Positions 53,709 through 63,005 of a stretch of DNA of 64,000 nt are shown piece by piece. The notes under the pieces were generated by a model that saw nothing but the letters and a program-made list of their open reading frames with translations, did not search any database and was not told the origin of the DNA. The translations under genes and the position numbers were made by a program. This stretch comes from Bacteroidetes bacterium UBA7674. GTDB lineage: Bacteria > Bacteroidota > Bacteroidia > Chitinophagales > Chitinophagaceae. Location: NCBI GenBank assembly GCA_002483105.1, contig DLHG01000003.1, positions 1-64,000 of the forward strand. Reading direction: 5' to 3'. Every line of letters starts with the position of its first letter. Positions within the stretch are counted from its first letter, which is position 1.

Positions 53709-54572
53709 TTACGCCAACAACTCACAAGGCTTGATGCCGGTTGCTTTCTTAAATGCAGTACTGAAATGGGAGATGCTGCTATAGCCCAAAGAGTTGGCTA
53801 CCTCCGAAACTGTTTGTCCTTGTTGTTGCAGTAATACTCTTGCCTTAGATATACGTAACTCCTGCTGGAAGTCGTGAATGGTCTTACCGACCAGAGCTTT
53901 AAATCCTTTTTTCAAGTAACACTCATTCATAGCTACCATACGGGAAAGCTCCTTGATGGTATACGACTGGTCGATATTCTGCTCAATGATCCGGCGGGCT
54001 TCAAATACCTTTTCGCGTTCACTGTCGTAAGTAAGGAAACGACAGGCAGGAACCGGACAGACGGTAAACGGAACTGTAATGTTTTCGATAGCCCTGCGCA
54101 GCAAATGAATAGCCAGCTCTGTACAATGAAGCGCTTCTGTGAACGGCGTCATTCCTGCCGCACTCTTCAGTTGTTCGAGCAACAAAATAGTTTGTGTACA
54201 AATACTGAACTGTTGCTCGGTAGTTTGGTCGAAACGGAAAGGCGGATTGGCAATGAGTGTTTCCGGAGGATATTGGTCGAAGAACGAAGGCATGAACTGC
54301 AGCCAACAGACATCAGCGCCAAAAGGTTGTTTTTCCGAAGGTTGAATGTATGCTACTTGCAGGCAATATTGGTTGTCTTCGATAGGAAACAGCAATAAAC
54401 GAGCATGCTCTTCAGGGAGTTGGTTCTCAGAAAAATTGACCTGTAACCACTCTGCCTTAACCGAGCGGCTGACCTCCAGGATCTCACGACCCAATACCTG
54501 GACATTTTGCCCAAGTATCCGTTCCAATGGAAACGGAGCTCCGGAACTTATTTTTTCTATGGTCTGCTGCAC
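53709..54572 (-). CDS. AraC-family transcriptional regulator
   Basis: 287 aa if started at the GTG at 54572; the frame also has an ATG at 54608. The longer N-terminus (MCVCTFTLSLLL) looks non-native, and a TATCTTTG box at 54579-54586 lies inside it, 6 nt before the GTG, so I prefer the GTG. The C-terminal ~95 residues are the double helix-turn-helix DNA-binding domain (YTIKELSRMVAMNECYLKKGFK ... VSEVANSLGYSSISHFSTAFKKATGIKP). The N-terminal ~190 residues (LLLFPIEDNQYCLQVAYIQP, ICTQTILLLEQLKSA) are a ligand or sensory part of unknown type. Targets unknown; no metabolic cluster nearby. Confidence 0.9.
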   Translation of the reverse strand: MQQTIEKISSGAPFPLERILGQNVQVLGREILEVSRSVKAEWLQVNFSENQLPEEHARLLLFPIEDNQYCLQVAYIQPSEKQPFGADVCWLQFMPSFFDQYPPETLIANPPFRFDQTTEQQFSICTQTILLLEQLKSAAGMTPFTEALHCTELAIHLLRRAIENITVPFTVCPVPACRFLTYDSEREKVFEARRIIEQNIDQSYTIKELSRMVAMNECYLKKGFKALVGKTIHDFQQELRISKARVLLQQQGQTVSEVANSLGYSSISHFSTAFKKATGIKPCELLA

Positions 54573-54578
54573 GAGGAG

Positions 54579-54586
54579 CAAAGATA
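54579..54586 (-). promoter_or_regulatory. -7 box immediately before the AraC gene GTG start
   Basis: The minus strand reads TATCTTTG; 6 nt later is an in-frame GTG (54572). This decides the start choice. Confidence 0.45.
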
Positions 54587-54672
54587 AGGTGAATGTGCAT
54601 ACACACATTCATATAAATGAAAGGGACATTATTATGACACTATAACCCTGATTGATAACAGAAGGGTAATAT

Positions 54673-54706
54673 AAAGCCGTCCCGAGCAATAGGTTGGGAC
54701 GGCTTT
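54673..54706 (-). terminator. Rho-independent terminator of the lipoprotein gene
   Basis: An 11-bp perfect stem AAAGCCGTCCC / GGGACGGCTTT with a 12-nt loop, 20 nt after the stop at 54726, followed on the minus strand by ATAT. Confidence 0.8.
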
Positions 54707-54725
54707 GTATGACAGGCAGCGCCTG

Positions 54726-55433
54726 TTATTGAATATCAACGGACTGTTGTTCGAAAAGAGACCGCCTTAGCTTCAGGCTGATGCCGTTCGCTTCAGCAGG
54801 GGTTTCGCTTATTGCCTCGATCAATATAACACAATTGTCGCCAGGCTCGGTAGATAAGGTGCTGAGCTCGGCTGCGCTAAAATTGATGTTGGCATCTGTG
54901 AATGTTTTTGTCGCACGCACCATGTTCTTATCCTGGATCGTCACGTCAAACTTCTGCGCGATAAATGAGGTTGGCGTGGTCGCGGTAAAAGAAAGGCCAT
55001 TGGCTTTCACAACGGTAGCCGGCAGTGCTATTCTGAAATCGGCCATAGAACCCATATCATAAGTAAAGGCCGGAAGGTCTTCTGAGCCCGGAACGTTGAA
55101 ATTACCTCCGCCATTCCAGAAGTCGGCTGTGGTGTCATTGATAAAATAATAGTATTCACCTACAACATCGTTACCGATCATTTGCTTTCCGTTGAAAGCC
55201 GGAGATCCGGCGTCCAGCGTCTGACCGGCACCGTTTGTAAAGGAGCAACCGGCAGCGTTGATAGTGCTCTCTGTAGTGTCGCCATCAAGAACCCAGCGTA
55301 CGTGGCTTATCCTTGTATTAAGTACGCCCTTCTTTTCAAGAGAGAGGTTGTCATCGGTATTATCACAGGCAGAAAAACTAAGGGTTGCCACACAGGCAAA
55401 GGCAATTACACCGAGATTTAGTAGCTTTTTCAT
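54726..55433 (-). CDS. Predicted lipoprotein of unknown function
   Basis: 235 aa with a lipoprotein signal (MKKLLNLGVIAFACVATLSFSAC, lipobox SFSAC, Cys23) and a following Asp/Asn-rich linker (DNTDDN), so it is outer-membrane anchored. The body is predicted mostly beta (RISHVRWVLDGDTTESTIN, GEYYYFINDTTADFW, GLSFTATTPTSFIAQKFDVTI). I do not recognise the family. Single gene on the minus strand with its own terminator, upstream of the AraC regulator gene in the direction of transcription. Confidence 0.75.
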   Translation of the reverse strand: MKKLLNLGVIAFACVATLSFSACDNTDDNLSLEKKGVLNTRISHVRWVLDGDTTESTINAAGCSFTNGAGQTLDAGSPAFNGKQMIGNDVVGEYYYFINDTTADFWNGGGNFNVPGSEDLPAFTYDMGSMADFRIALPATVVKANGLSFTATTPTSFIAQKFDVTIQDKNMVRATKTFTDANINFSAAELSTLSTEPGDNCVILIEAISETPAEANGISLKLRRSLFEQQSVDIQ

Positions 55434-55507
55434 AAGGTTTTTTAGAAAAGAGTGATTTATTGGTAAAAACGGTTAGCCCGCAAGGAATATGGCAGCAAAT
55501 TATAAGC

Positions 55508-55544
55508 CAAAAAAAGAAGCCGCTCCCCAATAGTGAGGAACGGC
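55508..55544 (-). terminator. Terminator of the propeller protein gene
   Basis: GCCGCTCC (55519-55526) / GGAACGGC (55537-55544) with one mismatch, followed on the minus strand by CTTCTTTTTTTGG. It lies 25 nt after the stop at 55570. Confidence 0.7.
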
Positions 55545-55569
55545 CGGTTTTACTATTTGCAATTATGGA

Positions 55570-57405
55570 TTATTGCTTACTCACCTTATATACTTGTTTG
55601 CCTTCGGCATTCTGAACGGTAAGGAAGTAAATACCATTTGGTAATGTTTCCAGGTTAAGGCTATTGGTTGCATTTACGGTTTTGTGCTTATATACGATCC
55701 TTCCAACGTTATCTGAAACCAGGAACTCCCATTCTGCAAGGTTTCCTTTGCCGGCATTCACGTTTACATTCAGGGTATTGTTGAACGGAACCGGATAAAC
55801 GGTTACTAACTTTGCGATAGCGAGGTTCTGAACGCCTGTTACGGTAACGAACACAGAATCCGACATCGCGCTGCAATCGCCTATCGTCACAACGGTATAG
55901 TACCAGCCGTCAGTAGTAACAGTGTATGTATCATTGGTTTCACCCGCTATAGGAGCGCCACTAGTGTACCATTGATTACCATTGGCCGCACTTGAAGTAA
56001 GTGTGTTCACATTTTGTGTAACGGTAGGTACAGGTACAGTAGCAGAATTGATAGTATGTGCCGTACAGTTATTACTGATGATGCAACCGCCGGTACCACT
56101 TACATAGTAGGTAGTAGTATCGCCGGGATAAACAGTAATAGTATTGCCTGTACCTTCGGCAGTACCACCACATGAGCCGCTGAACCACGCCCAGTCGGTA
56201 GCATCATTGAGATTGCCTGTTACTGTGAGTGTGATAGTATCACCGCTGCATATTGTCGTATCAGTAGAAGAAACAGCAACGCCATCCGGTGCTTCACAAA
56301 CTGTATATGTCATTACGCTGGCAAAACCGCCATTTGCGCCGTCGTAGAAAGCTACATATGGATTGCCATTATTGTCTAATGCCAGTGATGTATGCGCCAT
56401 CTGGTTGCCGGTAATATTTGCAGAACCAACGAGTACCCAACTGGTTCCGTCGAACTTCATTACAGAACCGCCATTGCCGGTCATGCCATCCATGTAGGCC
56501 ATGTAAGGCACATCGTTGCCGTCGATAGCCAAAGAAGTGAATTGAGCTACACTTGGATTTGTAAACCCGGGAGCGCCGACATTTGACCAAGCAGTACCAT
56601 CATATTTTACAACACTCGCTTCAGGAGGGCCCATAAAAGCATTCCAGTATGCCACATAAGGGTCATCATTGGAATCGAAAGCCAATGATACCTGGCTGGG
56701 GCTGCCGCCCATTTGCGCCAGGTATGGGGTGCCTACAGCAACCCATGTAGTGCCATCCCATTTTGATATTCCTACTTGCGTGCCTGTACTGTAAGCTACA
56801 TGTAGCACACCGCTGTTGTCAAAAGCCGTTGAGGACCAGGAAGCGCTGCCGGCTATAATGCCCGGGCCCATGTTTACCCAGGCTGTGCCATCATACATTT
56901 TGGTAACAATAGTACCCATACCCCCATCTGTACAGATAAAGTAGGGAGTGCCGTCGCTGCCAACCTCAATGTTAGAGTTCTGGCAATTGCCGGTTGTGAG
57001 GTTGGCTCCGATGCTTGTCCACGATGTTCCGTCATACATCATTACTGCTCCACGGGAAAGGTTGGCGCCATCCGCATAAGAGAAATAGAGCGTATCACCG
57101 TTACCGAAAGCGAAAGAACTGTGATGTGCAAGCGGCGAGGTAAAGTCATCGTCACCGACGGACACCCAGTTGGTGCCGTCATACTTCATTACATTACCGC
57201 CGCCCGTTACTACGTCATCATCGTTGAACGAGACGAACAGTGTGCCGCCGGGTGATACCCGTAACTTTTGCCAGTTGGCAATGCCGCCGGTTGAGAAGCC
57301 CGGAGCCCCGACATATGCCCATTGGGCATATGCGGAGACGGAGCATAGTGATAGGGACAGGAGCATGAGTCCTGCTGCTCTGGAAAAAATAGATTTCATT
57401 CGCAT
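55570..57405 (-). CDS. Secreted seven-bladed beta-propeller-like protein with T9SS type A sorting domain
   Basis: 611 aa from the ATG at 57405 (MRMKSIFSRAAGLML..., signal peptide ending SAYA/Q). The frame opens at 57516, but that extension lacks a signal. About 350 residues carry a ~55-residue repeat with MKYDGTSW-VG followed by a Ser-rich strand and DGNDVPYMAYxD. Six full YDGT-W units plus one unit split between the N-terminal WAYVGAPGF and the C-terminal VMTYTV suggest a seven-bladed propeller closed by an N/C strand pair. An Ig-like region (about 385-530) and a type A tail (VTVYPVPFNNTLNV ... GIYFLTV) follow. Exported by T9SS; binding target unknown. Confidence 0.82.
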   Translation of the reverse strand: MRMKSIFSRAAGLMLLSLSLCSVSAYAQWAYVGAPGFSTGGIANWQKLRVSPGGTLFVSFNDDDVVTGGGNVMKYDGTNWVSVGDDDFTSPLAHHSSFAFGNGDTLYFSYADGANLSRGAVMMYDGTSWTSIGANLTTGNCQNSNIEVGSDGTPYFICTDGGMGTIVTKMYDGTAWVNMGPGIIAGSASWSSTAFDNSGVLHVAYSTGTQVGISKWDGTTWVAVGTPYLAQMGGSPSQVSLAFDSNDDPYVAYWNAFMGPPEASVVKYDGTAWSNVGAPGFTNPSVAQFTSLAIDGNDVPYMAYMDGMTGNGGSVMKFDGTSWVLVGSANITGNQMAHTSLALDNNGNPYVAFYDGANGGFASVMTYTVCEAPDGVAVSSTDTTICSGDTITLTVTGNLNDATDWAWFSGSCGGTAEGTGNTITVYPGDTTTYYVSGTGGCIISNNCTAHTINSATVPVPTVTQNVNTLTSSAANGNQWYTSGAPIAGETNDTYTVTTDGWYYTVVTIGDCSAMSDSVFVTVTGVQNLAIAKLVTVYPVPFNNTLNVNVNAGKGNLAEWEFLVSDNVGRIVYKHKTVNATNSLNLETLPNGIYFLTVQNAEGKQVYKVSKQ

Positions 57406-57637
57406 GATAAAAAATGTTTTAATTAAGAAATGGATCGTAAGGAGTAATAATTCTGAGGGCTGTATATATAGGTAGTGAAACCACTTAATAAGTCTATTCA
57501 AATGTACCAATAGCAAGGCTCCCGCTCTTTTCGGAATACACGGATATTATAAAATTAGATGCAACATTCCGACGGAATAACTTACTATTAATGAACGAAT
57601 TCCGTCTATAGTAATAGTTGTGAATAATCGGCCGGAA

Positions 57638-59632
57638 ATGCTGCAGAGAAACAGGATATTATTGTTGCTATTTATAGCCTTGCATTGTGATGGCGTATCT
57701 GCCCAAACAGATAAGGGCGTATATGCGGTATACGATACCACGACTATAAAAGAACAAATAGAAAGAGCTGTAGAGATTGAGGTCCGCAATACAGACAGCG
57801 CGATCGTTGCATTTCAAAGCAGCCTGAGAAACAGCCAGGATCTCCGATACGCGAACGGGGTTATCAACAGTCTGAAGCATTTGGGGCTGCTCTACTCTAA
57901 TAAGGGAATGTATGATAAATGCCTGGAGACATTTATCAACGCACGCGATATATGCCTGCGGAGCAAAGAATTAGCTACAGCGCTGCCGGTGGTGTATAAT
58001 GGAATGGCCAACATCTACAAAATGAAAGGCGATTATGAAGCGGCGGCAAAACACTACTACCAGGCCTTGCAAATAGCTGAGAAGCTGAACATACAAACCT
58101 CCGGAAGCATATATAACAATATGGGTTCGGTACAAATGTTCCTGAAGCAATACGGCAAAGCATATTTTTACCTGGAAAAAGCGGAAGTACTCGCGAGAAA
58201 AAACAATAACTATGACTTGCTGGCGTCTATACTAACGAACCGTGGTGTTGTCTATAAGAGCGAAAAAAAATATCCCCAAAGCCTGATGGCGCTGGAAGAA
58301 GCACTGACCATTTCGCGGCAGCAAAAACTAAGTGATGCAGAGTATAATACCCTAACGAATATAGGGCAAGTGTACCTGTCACTCGAAGAACCAAAGAAAG
58401 CGCTTGAATACCTTGTAAAGACGCAGGAAGTGAAAGGGGATATCAATCCGTACTACCAGGCAGTAACGTTGGAAACGATAGGGGTGGCGTACAACAGGCT
58501 TGGTGACAACGATGCGGCAGAAAGATATTTTACGCAAGCCCTGCAACTCTCCGACAAACTACAACTACAAGAGAATCGGCAAAGCCTGAATGAAAAACTC
58601 GCCAACCTTTATGCTGCTAAGGGCTCTTTTGAAAAAGCATATAACTACCTGGCCACCGGAATGAACCTCAAAGACAGCCTGCAGGCACAAAGCATTGACC
58701 AAACGATCAGCGGACTTGACATAAAATACAGAACTGCGGAAAGAGAGAAAGAACTAGCGCGCAACCAACTGAAAATAAATGAACAGCAGGATTACCTGAA
58801 GAAAAAGAACTTCTGGCTGGTGGTGATATCGGTAGGTGTTGTATTGTTGGGATTGCTGCTGATATTGTTGTTCCGATCTAACAGGCACAAACAAAGGCTG
58901 CAAAAGAAGCAGATACAAATACTGGAACAGCAGCAACAGATACTGAAAGGCGGTCAGCAAATAGGACAGCTGAAAGCGATGATGCAGGGAGAGGAAAAAG
59001 AACGTACCCGCATAGCCCGGGAGTTGCACGATGGTATAGGCGGAATGCTTACTGCCATCAATATGAATCTGAGTGCTTTGCAAAAGAAACACAGCCATAT
59101 CCCCGAAGTAAAAGACCTGAATGAAATAATGGTGATGCTGCAGAGCACCGCGATAGAAGTGAGAAAGACAGCACACAACCTGATGCCCGACATCCTGCTG
59201 AAATATACTTTGCCCGAAGCCCTGCACATGTATTGTGAACACATAGACACAGACAATATGCTACAGATAAACCTGCAGCTGTACGGACCATTGGAAGAGC
59301 TGGACAAATTCCTGGCCTTATCACTTTACAGGATCATACAAGAACTGGTGCAGAACATCATTAAGCATTCGCAGGCGAGTATCTCTGAGATACAACTAAG
59401 GCAGGACGCAGATAAGTTGACGATAACGGTAGAAGACAATGGAATAGGTTTCAACAAGAGTAATAGCACCGATGGTGTGGGATTGCAGAACGTGCGTTCA
59501 CGGATAGAAGCATTACATGGATTTGTGTCGATTGAGTCTGCGCCGCGAATGGGAACGACTGTCTATATAGAGCTGGATCTGGAGAAAATGAAAAGCCATA
59601 CAGAATATGAAGATACGAATAGCTATAGCTGA
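57638..59632 (+). CDS. TPR-repeat sensor histidine kinase (NarL/HisKA_3 type)
   Basis: 664 aa from the ATG at 57638; a GTG six codons earlier (57620) is the alternative. The signal peptide ends GVSA/Q. About seven tetratricopeptide repeats (about 70-365) form a periplasmic sensor, followed by one membrane helix (FWLVVISVGVVLLGLLLILLF), a coiled coil, a HisKA_3 domain with EKERTRIARELHDGIGG (phospho-His about residue 464, codon 59027-59029) and an HATPase domain (ELVQNIIKHSQ, VEDNGIGF, GVGLQNVRSRI). Its last 26 nt overlap the response regulator gene, so the pair is co-expressed. The signal is unknown; TPR kinases of this type are common in Bacteroidota. Confidence 0.93.
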   Translation: MLQRNRILLLLFIALHCDGVSAQTDKGVYAVYDTTTIKEQIERAVEIEVRNTDSAIVAFQSSLRNSQDLRYANGVINSLKHLGLLYSNKGMYDKCLETFINARDICLRSKELATALPVVYNGMANIYKMKGDYEAAAKHYYQALQIAEKLNIQTSGSIYNNMGSVQMFLKQYGKAYFYLEKAEVLARKNNNYDLLASILTNRGVVYKSEKKYPQSLMALEEALTISRQQKLSDAEYNTLTNIGQVYLSLEEPKKALEYLVKTQEVKGDINPYYQAVTLETIGVAYNRLGDNDAAERYFTQALQLSDKLQLQENRQSLNEKLANLYAAKGSFEKAYNYLATGMNLKDSLQAQSIDQTISGLDIKYRTAEREKELARNQLKINEQQDYLKKKNFWLVVISVGVVLLGLLLILLFRSNRHKQRLQKKQIQILEQQQQILKGGQQIGQLKAMMQGEEKERTRIARELHDGIGGMLTAINMNLSALQKKHSHIPEVKDLNEIMVMLQSTAIEVRKTAHNLMPDILLKYTLPEALHMYCEHIDTDNMLQINLQLYGPLEELDKFLALSLYRIIQELVQNIIKHSQASISEIQLRQDADKLTITVEDNGIGFNKSNSTDGVGLQNVRSRIEALHGFVSIESAPRMGTTVYIELDLEKMKSHTEYEDTNSYS

Positions 59633-60245
59633 TGACCACCCGATGATAATAGGCGGTTTGCAGAACATGATTTCTGCTTATCCGCATATCGTGCTGGAAG
59701 GAGCATATAATAATGGCGCGGAATTATTGAAAGGCCTGCAAGACCGATTGCCCGATGTGCTGCTATTGGATATACAGCTGCCGGACAAGACCGGGAATGA
59801 ACTGGCAACCATCATACTGAAGAAATACCCGGAACAGAAAATACTAACACTCACCAACTTCAACAGTATGCTGTATGTGCACAACATGATGCGAATAGGC
59901 GTGAAAGGCTATATACTAAAGACAACAGACCCGGAAACGCTGATAAAAGCGATACAGCAAATATATGAGGGGAACGAGTTTATAGATCAGGCAGTAAAAG
60001 CGAAGCTGACCCAGTATGCCACCCGAATGAAAAAAGAAGCCAACCTAAGGCCTACGCTCACACTGAGAGAAAAAGAAATACTGAAGCTGACCGTAAACGG
60101 AGACACCATACAGGAAATATCGGAGAAGCTCTTTATAGGATTACGAACAGTAGAGTATTACCGAAGCAACCTGCTACTGAAGCTGGAAGTGAAGAATATG
60201 GCAGCCCTGATAAAGAAAGCACTAGAGATGGGACTGGCAGAATAA
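59607..60245 (+). CDS. NarL/LuxR-family response regulator
   Basis: 212 aa. The receiver domain (1-120) has the acidic pair D9-D10, phospho-acceptor D55 (DVLLLDIQLPD) and the conserved Lys of GYILKTTD. The C-terminal LuxR-type helix-turn-helix (about 148-205) has LTLREKEILKLTVNG, IQEISEKLF and RTVEYYRSNLLLKL. It overlaps the kinase gene by 26 nt and is clearly its partner. Target genes are unknown; the PaaE-like reductase gene 24 nt downstream has its own promoter box, so it may or may not be co-transcribed. Confidence 0.95.
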   Translation: MKIRIAIADDHPMIIGGLQNMISAYPHIVLEGAYNNGAELLKGLQDRLPDVLLLDIQLPDKTGNELATIILKKYPEQKILTLTNFNSMLYVHNMMRIGVKGYILKTTDPETLIKAIQQIYEGNEFIDQAVKAKLTQYATRMKKEANLRPTLTLREKEILKLTVNGDTIQEISEKLFIGLRTVEYYRSNLLLKLEVKNMAALIKKALEMGLAE

Positions 60246-60256
60246 ATTCTCGCGTG

Positions 60257-60264
60257 TATCTTTG
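60257..60264 (+). promoter_or_regulatory. -7 box immediately before the PaaE-like reductase gene
   Basis: TATCTTTG, 5 nt before the GTG start at 60270, in the 24-nt gap after the response regulator. Predicts a leaderless message. Confidence 0.45.
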
Positions 60265-60269
60265 AAGGA

Positions 60270-61295
60270 GTGCAGATAACAATAAAAGTTGCAGGGATAA
60301 AAGAGGAAGCTCAGGGCGTAAAGACATTTATACTTGAAGCAGATGCCCCTGTGTCCTATAAAGCCGGGCAGTTCCTCACACTACTATTCCAACATCATGG
60401 TAAGGAAGAACGGCGCTCATTTTCTATCTCCGCAAGTCCCGCAAGTAATGAGCTATTAAGCATCACCGTAAAGCGCGTAGTGAATGGCGCGTATAGCCGT
60501 TACCTTACCGACAGGGTAAAGGTGGGCGACAAGTTTATGACCACAGGTGCGGCCGGCCTATTTACATTACCAGATAATATCAGTGAGTACAAACAATTGT
60601 TTCTCTTTGCGGCAGGTATTGGTATCACACCGCTATTCTCTATTATCAAGGAAGCACTGATAACAATACCGCATTTGCAACTCGTGCTGATATATAGCAA
60701 CAGGAATGCTGAAGAAATCATTTTTTATAAAGAGCTAACAGAGCTGCAACAGCAATACCACGACAGACTAAAAATTGAATTTCTCCTCAGCAACAATTTC
60801 GACCTGTCCCGTGCGAGGTTGAGCAAAAGCCTGATACCTGTATTACTGAAAGAATACAGCACCGCGTCTAAAAAAGAGCAGCTATTTTATATCTGCGGCC
60901 CATACGACTATATGCGTATGGTGATATACGGACTGGAAGAACAGGAAATCTCTTCAGAGCAGATAAAGAAAGAGAACTTTGATGTAAGCATTCCTGTTAT
61001 ACGTAGCGAGCCGCCGGATAAGGAAAGCCACAATGTGGTATTGACAATTGGCAGCATGAAGCACACCTTGGCCGTGCAGTATCCTGAAAACATATTACAG
61101 GCAGCACAAAAACAAGGCATACAATTGCCCTATAGCTGCAATGCCGGACGTTGCGGCACTTGCGTCGCAAAATGCACCGAAGGGAAAGTATGGATGTCGG
61201 TGAATGAAGTATTGACCGATGGTGATATAGCTAGAGGGTTAGTGCTTACATGTACGGGTTATCCGGTTGAGGGAAATGTGCGCATAGAAATTTAA
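60270..61295 (+). CDS. PaaE-like FAD/NAD(P)H, 2Fe-2S ferredoxin reductase
   Basis: 341 aa with a GTG start (no better start in frame before the conserved region). Order: a FAD-binding beta-barrel (about 1-100, RRSFSISASP as the FAD motif), a NAD(P)-binding domain (about 105-240, FAAGIGITPLFSIIKEAL, then CGPYDYMRMV) and a C-terminal plant-type 2Fe-2S ferredoxin (about 255-341, cluster motif CNAGRCGTCVAKC with the fourth Cys in LTCTGYP). This matches phenylacetate-CoA oxygenase reductase (PaaE) and related ferredoxin reductases that pass electrons from NAD(P)H to an oxygenase or desaturase. No paa oxygenase gene is nearby, so the partner is unknown. The stop overlaps the next convergent gene by 4 nt. 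Confidence 0.92.
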   Translation: MQITIKVAGIKEEAQGVKTFILEADAPVSYKAGQFLTLLFQHHGKEERRSFSISASPASNELLSITVKRVVNGAYSRYLTDRVKVGDKFMTTGAAGLFTLPDNISEYKQLFLFAAGIGITPLFSIIKEALITIPHLQLVLIYSNRNAEEIIFYKELTELQQQYHDRLKIEFLLSNNFDLSRARLSKSLIPVLLKEYSTASKKEQLFYICGPYDYMRMVIYGLEEQEISSEQIKKENFDVSIPVIRSEPPDKESHNVVLTIGSMKHTLAVQYPENILQAAQKQGIQLPYSCNAGRCGTCVAKCTEGKVWMSVNEVLTDGDIARGLVLTCTGYPVEGNVRIEI

Positions 61296-62977
61296 TCCTG
61301 CTGCACACCTTTCAGGCTCATATCCACCTGCCTCCATTCACCGTCTACCAGGTAAAGTAACAAGTAGTTTTCTGCCGGATGCTTTAGCGTGAGTTCATAC
61401 CAATGCCCGGGGTCAACAAGTTTTAGTTTGTAATCCTCGTTTTCGTAACTGCCGGCGCCTACCCCATCGCGCCACCACCAGGTGCCCCATTGATTCAGTG
61501 TTACTTTTACTAAGCTGTCGTTTATAACGATCACATTAGCGCCATCCCATTTCGTGAGCATATTAAAACCGACAGCATCATACACTTTTGTATTTATGGG
61601 TTTAGGCAGCAGGAGATTGTGCATCAGCTTATATTCTCCCTGGGAGCCTGCTGCTATCATGGGTACACCATTGAGTGATTCGGGCACATTGAGCAATATA
61701 GTAGTGCGATTGCCGGGGTCGGGTAATGTGTGCAAAAGATTTTTGACAACATCAGAAGACTTTTTCCAGTAGATATTCAGTGTCAGCGTAAAGTTGATAT
61801 TGACCAGCGCATAGATAATGAGCAAAGGAATGGCGATTTTTTTAGGCAAAGCCCACAACGATAAGCTTAATGTCACAAACCCGAAAGGCAGCAACAGGTA
61901 AGTATATCGGTCCATTTGTAGCAACATAGACTGTGGAAACCACATAGGGGATACCACCGCGGTAGCCAATGCCGTCCACAAAAGGAATAACCCCGCCATG
62001 CGAAGCGTTGTGTTCATCTTCCTGAACCTAAGCAGATACGCTCCCGCCAAGAGCAGGAATAAACCATAAAAGAAGTATATCGCCTTTGAGGACTCGCAAA
62101 GGGCATACACCTTATCCCGCAACTCCTGACCCCAGAAACGGCCAAAGAAGAACACATGGAAGACGTACTTGAGCGGTTTGGAAGCGAAAGGCATCAGGTC
62201 GCCCATTATAGTGCCCGAACCTATACGTGATACCCAGTCGTTGTAAAGCACACGGAAAAGCAGTAGCCGAAGCAATAGCATCACCAACATGGGCAGGAAA
62301 ACATAAAGAATGGCATTCTTCATTCGAGGGCCACCAAATCCGTAGCGATGATAGAGCATGTAGCTCAGGGCAAAGAACGGCGTCAGGTAGAAATACTCTA
62401 ATGAGAAAAGGGACAAAAAATAGAGCGCTAATGCCCCAACGAGGTACTTCTTCTTCCCGCTTTCTATAAAAGCCTGTATCCACGAGAGAATGGTAAGGAT
62501 CAGGAATAAGCCCAAGAGATAGTGAAAGGAAGGTTCCCATACTATAACCTCTGATATATGCGGACAGATGCAGAACATGAAGGACGCAGTGAGAGCTATT
62601 ATGTTGCCGTTAGTCTTGCCGGCCTTATTCAGCATGCTGGAGACAAAACGCCAAAGCAGCCAGGCATTGGCCGCTTGCAGGCTTACAAATAGCAGGTGCC
62701 AGCCCCAATGGCTGGTGCCCAATAGCTTGTATAGTAGCCACGAGAGCAACTGTGTGAACTGGTAGAGGCTTTTAACGCTGAAATTATTGCGATTGATATA
62801 ATCTCCGAAAGGTTGGTTTTTTACCTGGTCAAGCCAGCCAGTGAAGTCTATTACAAAGCCTGCATTTGCGGCAGGAAGGTACAAGAAGAATGTAATCACC
62901 CAGAATAGGATAAATACCGGAATGTTGCGATTCGCCACCTTGTTGTTACATAAAAAACCTTGCTGGGTTGCAGACAT
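61292..62977 (-). CDS. Multi-spanning membrane protein, glycosyltransferase-like
   Basis: 561 aa from the ATG at 62977 (MSATQQGFLCNNK). The frame opens at 63049, but a TATATTTG box at 62998-63005 sits inside that extension. About 10-12 membrane helices fill the first ~410 residues, then a soluble C-terminal domain of about 150 residues (TTILLNVPESLNGVPMI, WGTWWWRDGVG). The layout, with an early FVIDFTGWLDQ loop and ICPHISEVIVWEPSFHY, resembles Bacteroidota membrane proteins of the GT-C glycosyltransferase type, but I cannot confirm the catalytic Asp pattern. Treat as a putative membrane glycosyltransferase or unknown integral protein. Confidence 0.75.
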   Translation of the reverse strand: MSATQQGFLCNNKVANRNIPVFILFWVITFFLYLPAANAGFVIDFTGWLDQVKNQPFGDYINRNNFSVKSLYQFTQLLSWLLYKLLGTSHWGWHLLFVSLQAANAWLLWRFVSSMLNKAGKTNGNIIALTASFMFCICPHISEVIVWEPSFHYLLGLFLILTILSWIQAFIESGKKKYLVGALALYFLSLFSLEYFYLTPFFALSYMLYHRYGFGGPRMKNAILYVFLPMLVMLLLRLLLFRVLYNDWVSRIGSGTIMGDLMPFASKPLKYVFHVFFFGRFWGQELRDKVYALCESSKAIYFFYGLFLLLAGAYLLRFRKMNTTLRMAGLFLLWTALATAVVSPMWFPQSMLLQMDRYTYLLLPFGFVTLSLSLWALPKKIAIPLLIIYALVNINFTLTLNIYWKKSSDVVKNLLHTLPDPGNRTTILLNVPESLNGVPMIAAGSQGEYKLMHNLLLPKPINTKVYDAVGFNMLTKWDGANVIVINDSLVKVTLNQWGTWWWRDGVGAGSYENEDYKLKLVDPGHWYELTLKHPAENYLLLYLVDGEWRQVDMSLKGVQQD

Positions 62978-62997
62978 TAGAAAGGGATAATATTTAT

Positions 62998-63005
62998 CAA
63001 ATATA
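62998..63005 (-). promoter_or_regulatory. -7 box for the multi-spanning membrane protein gene
   Basis: The minus strand reads TATATTTG, 20 nt before the ATG at 62977; it favours that start over 63049. Confidence 0.4.
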
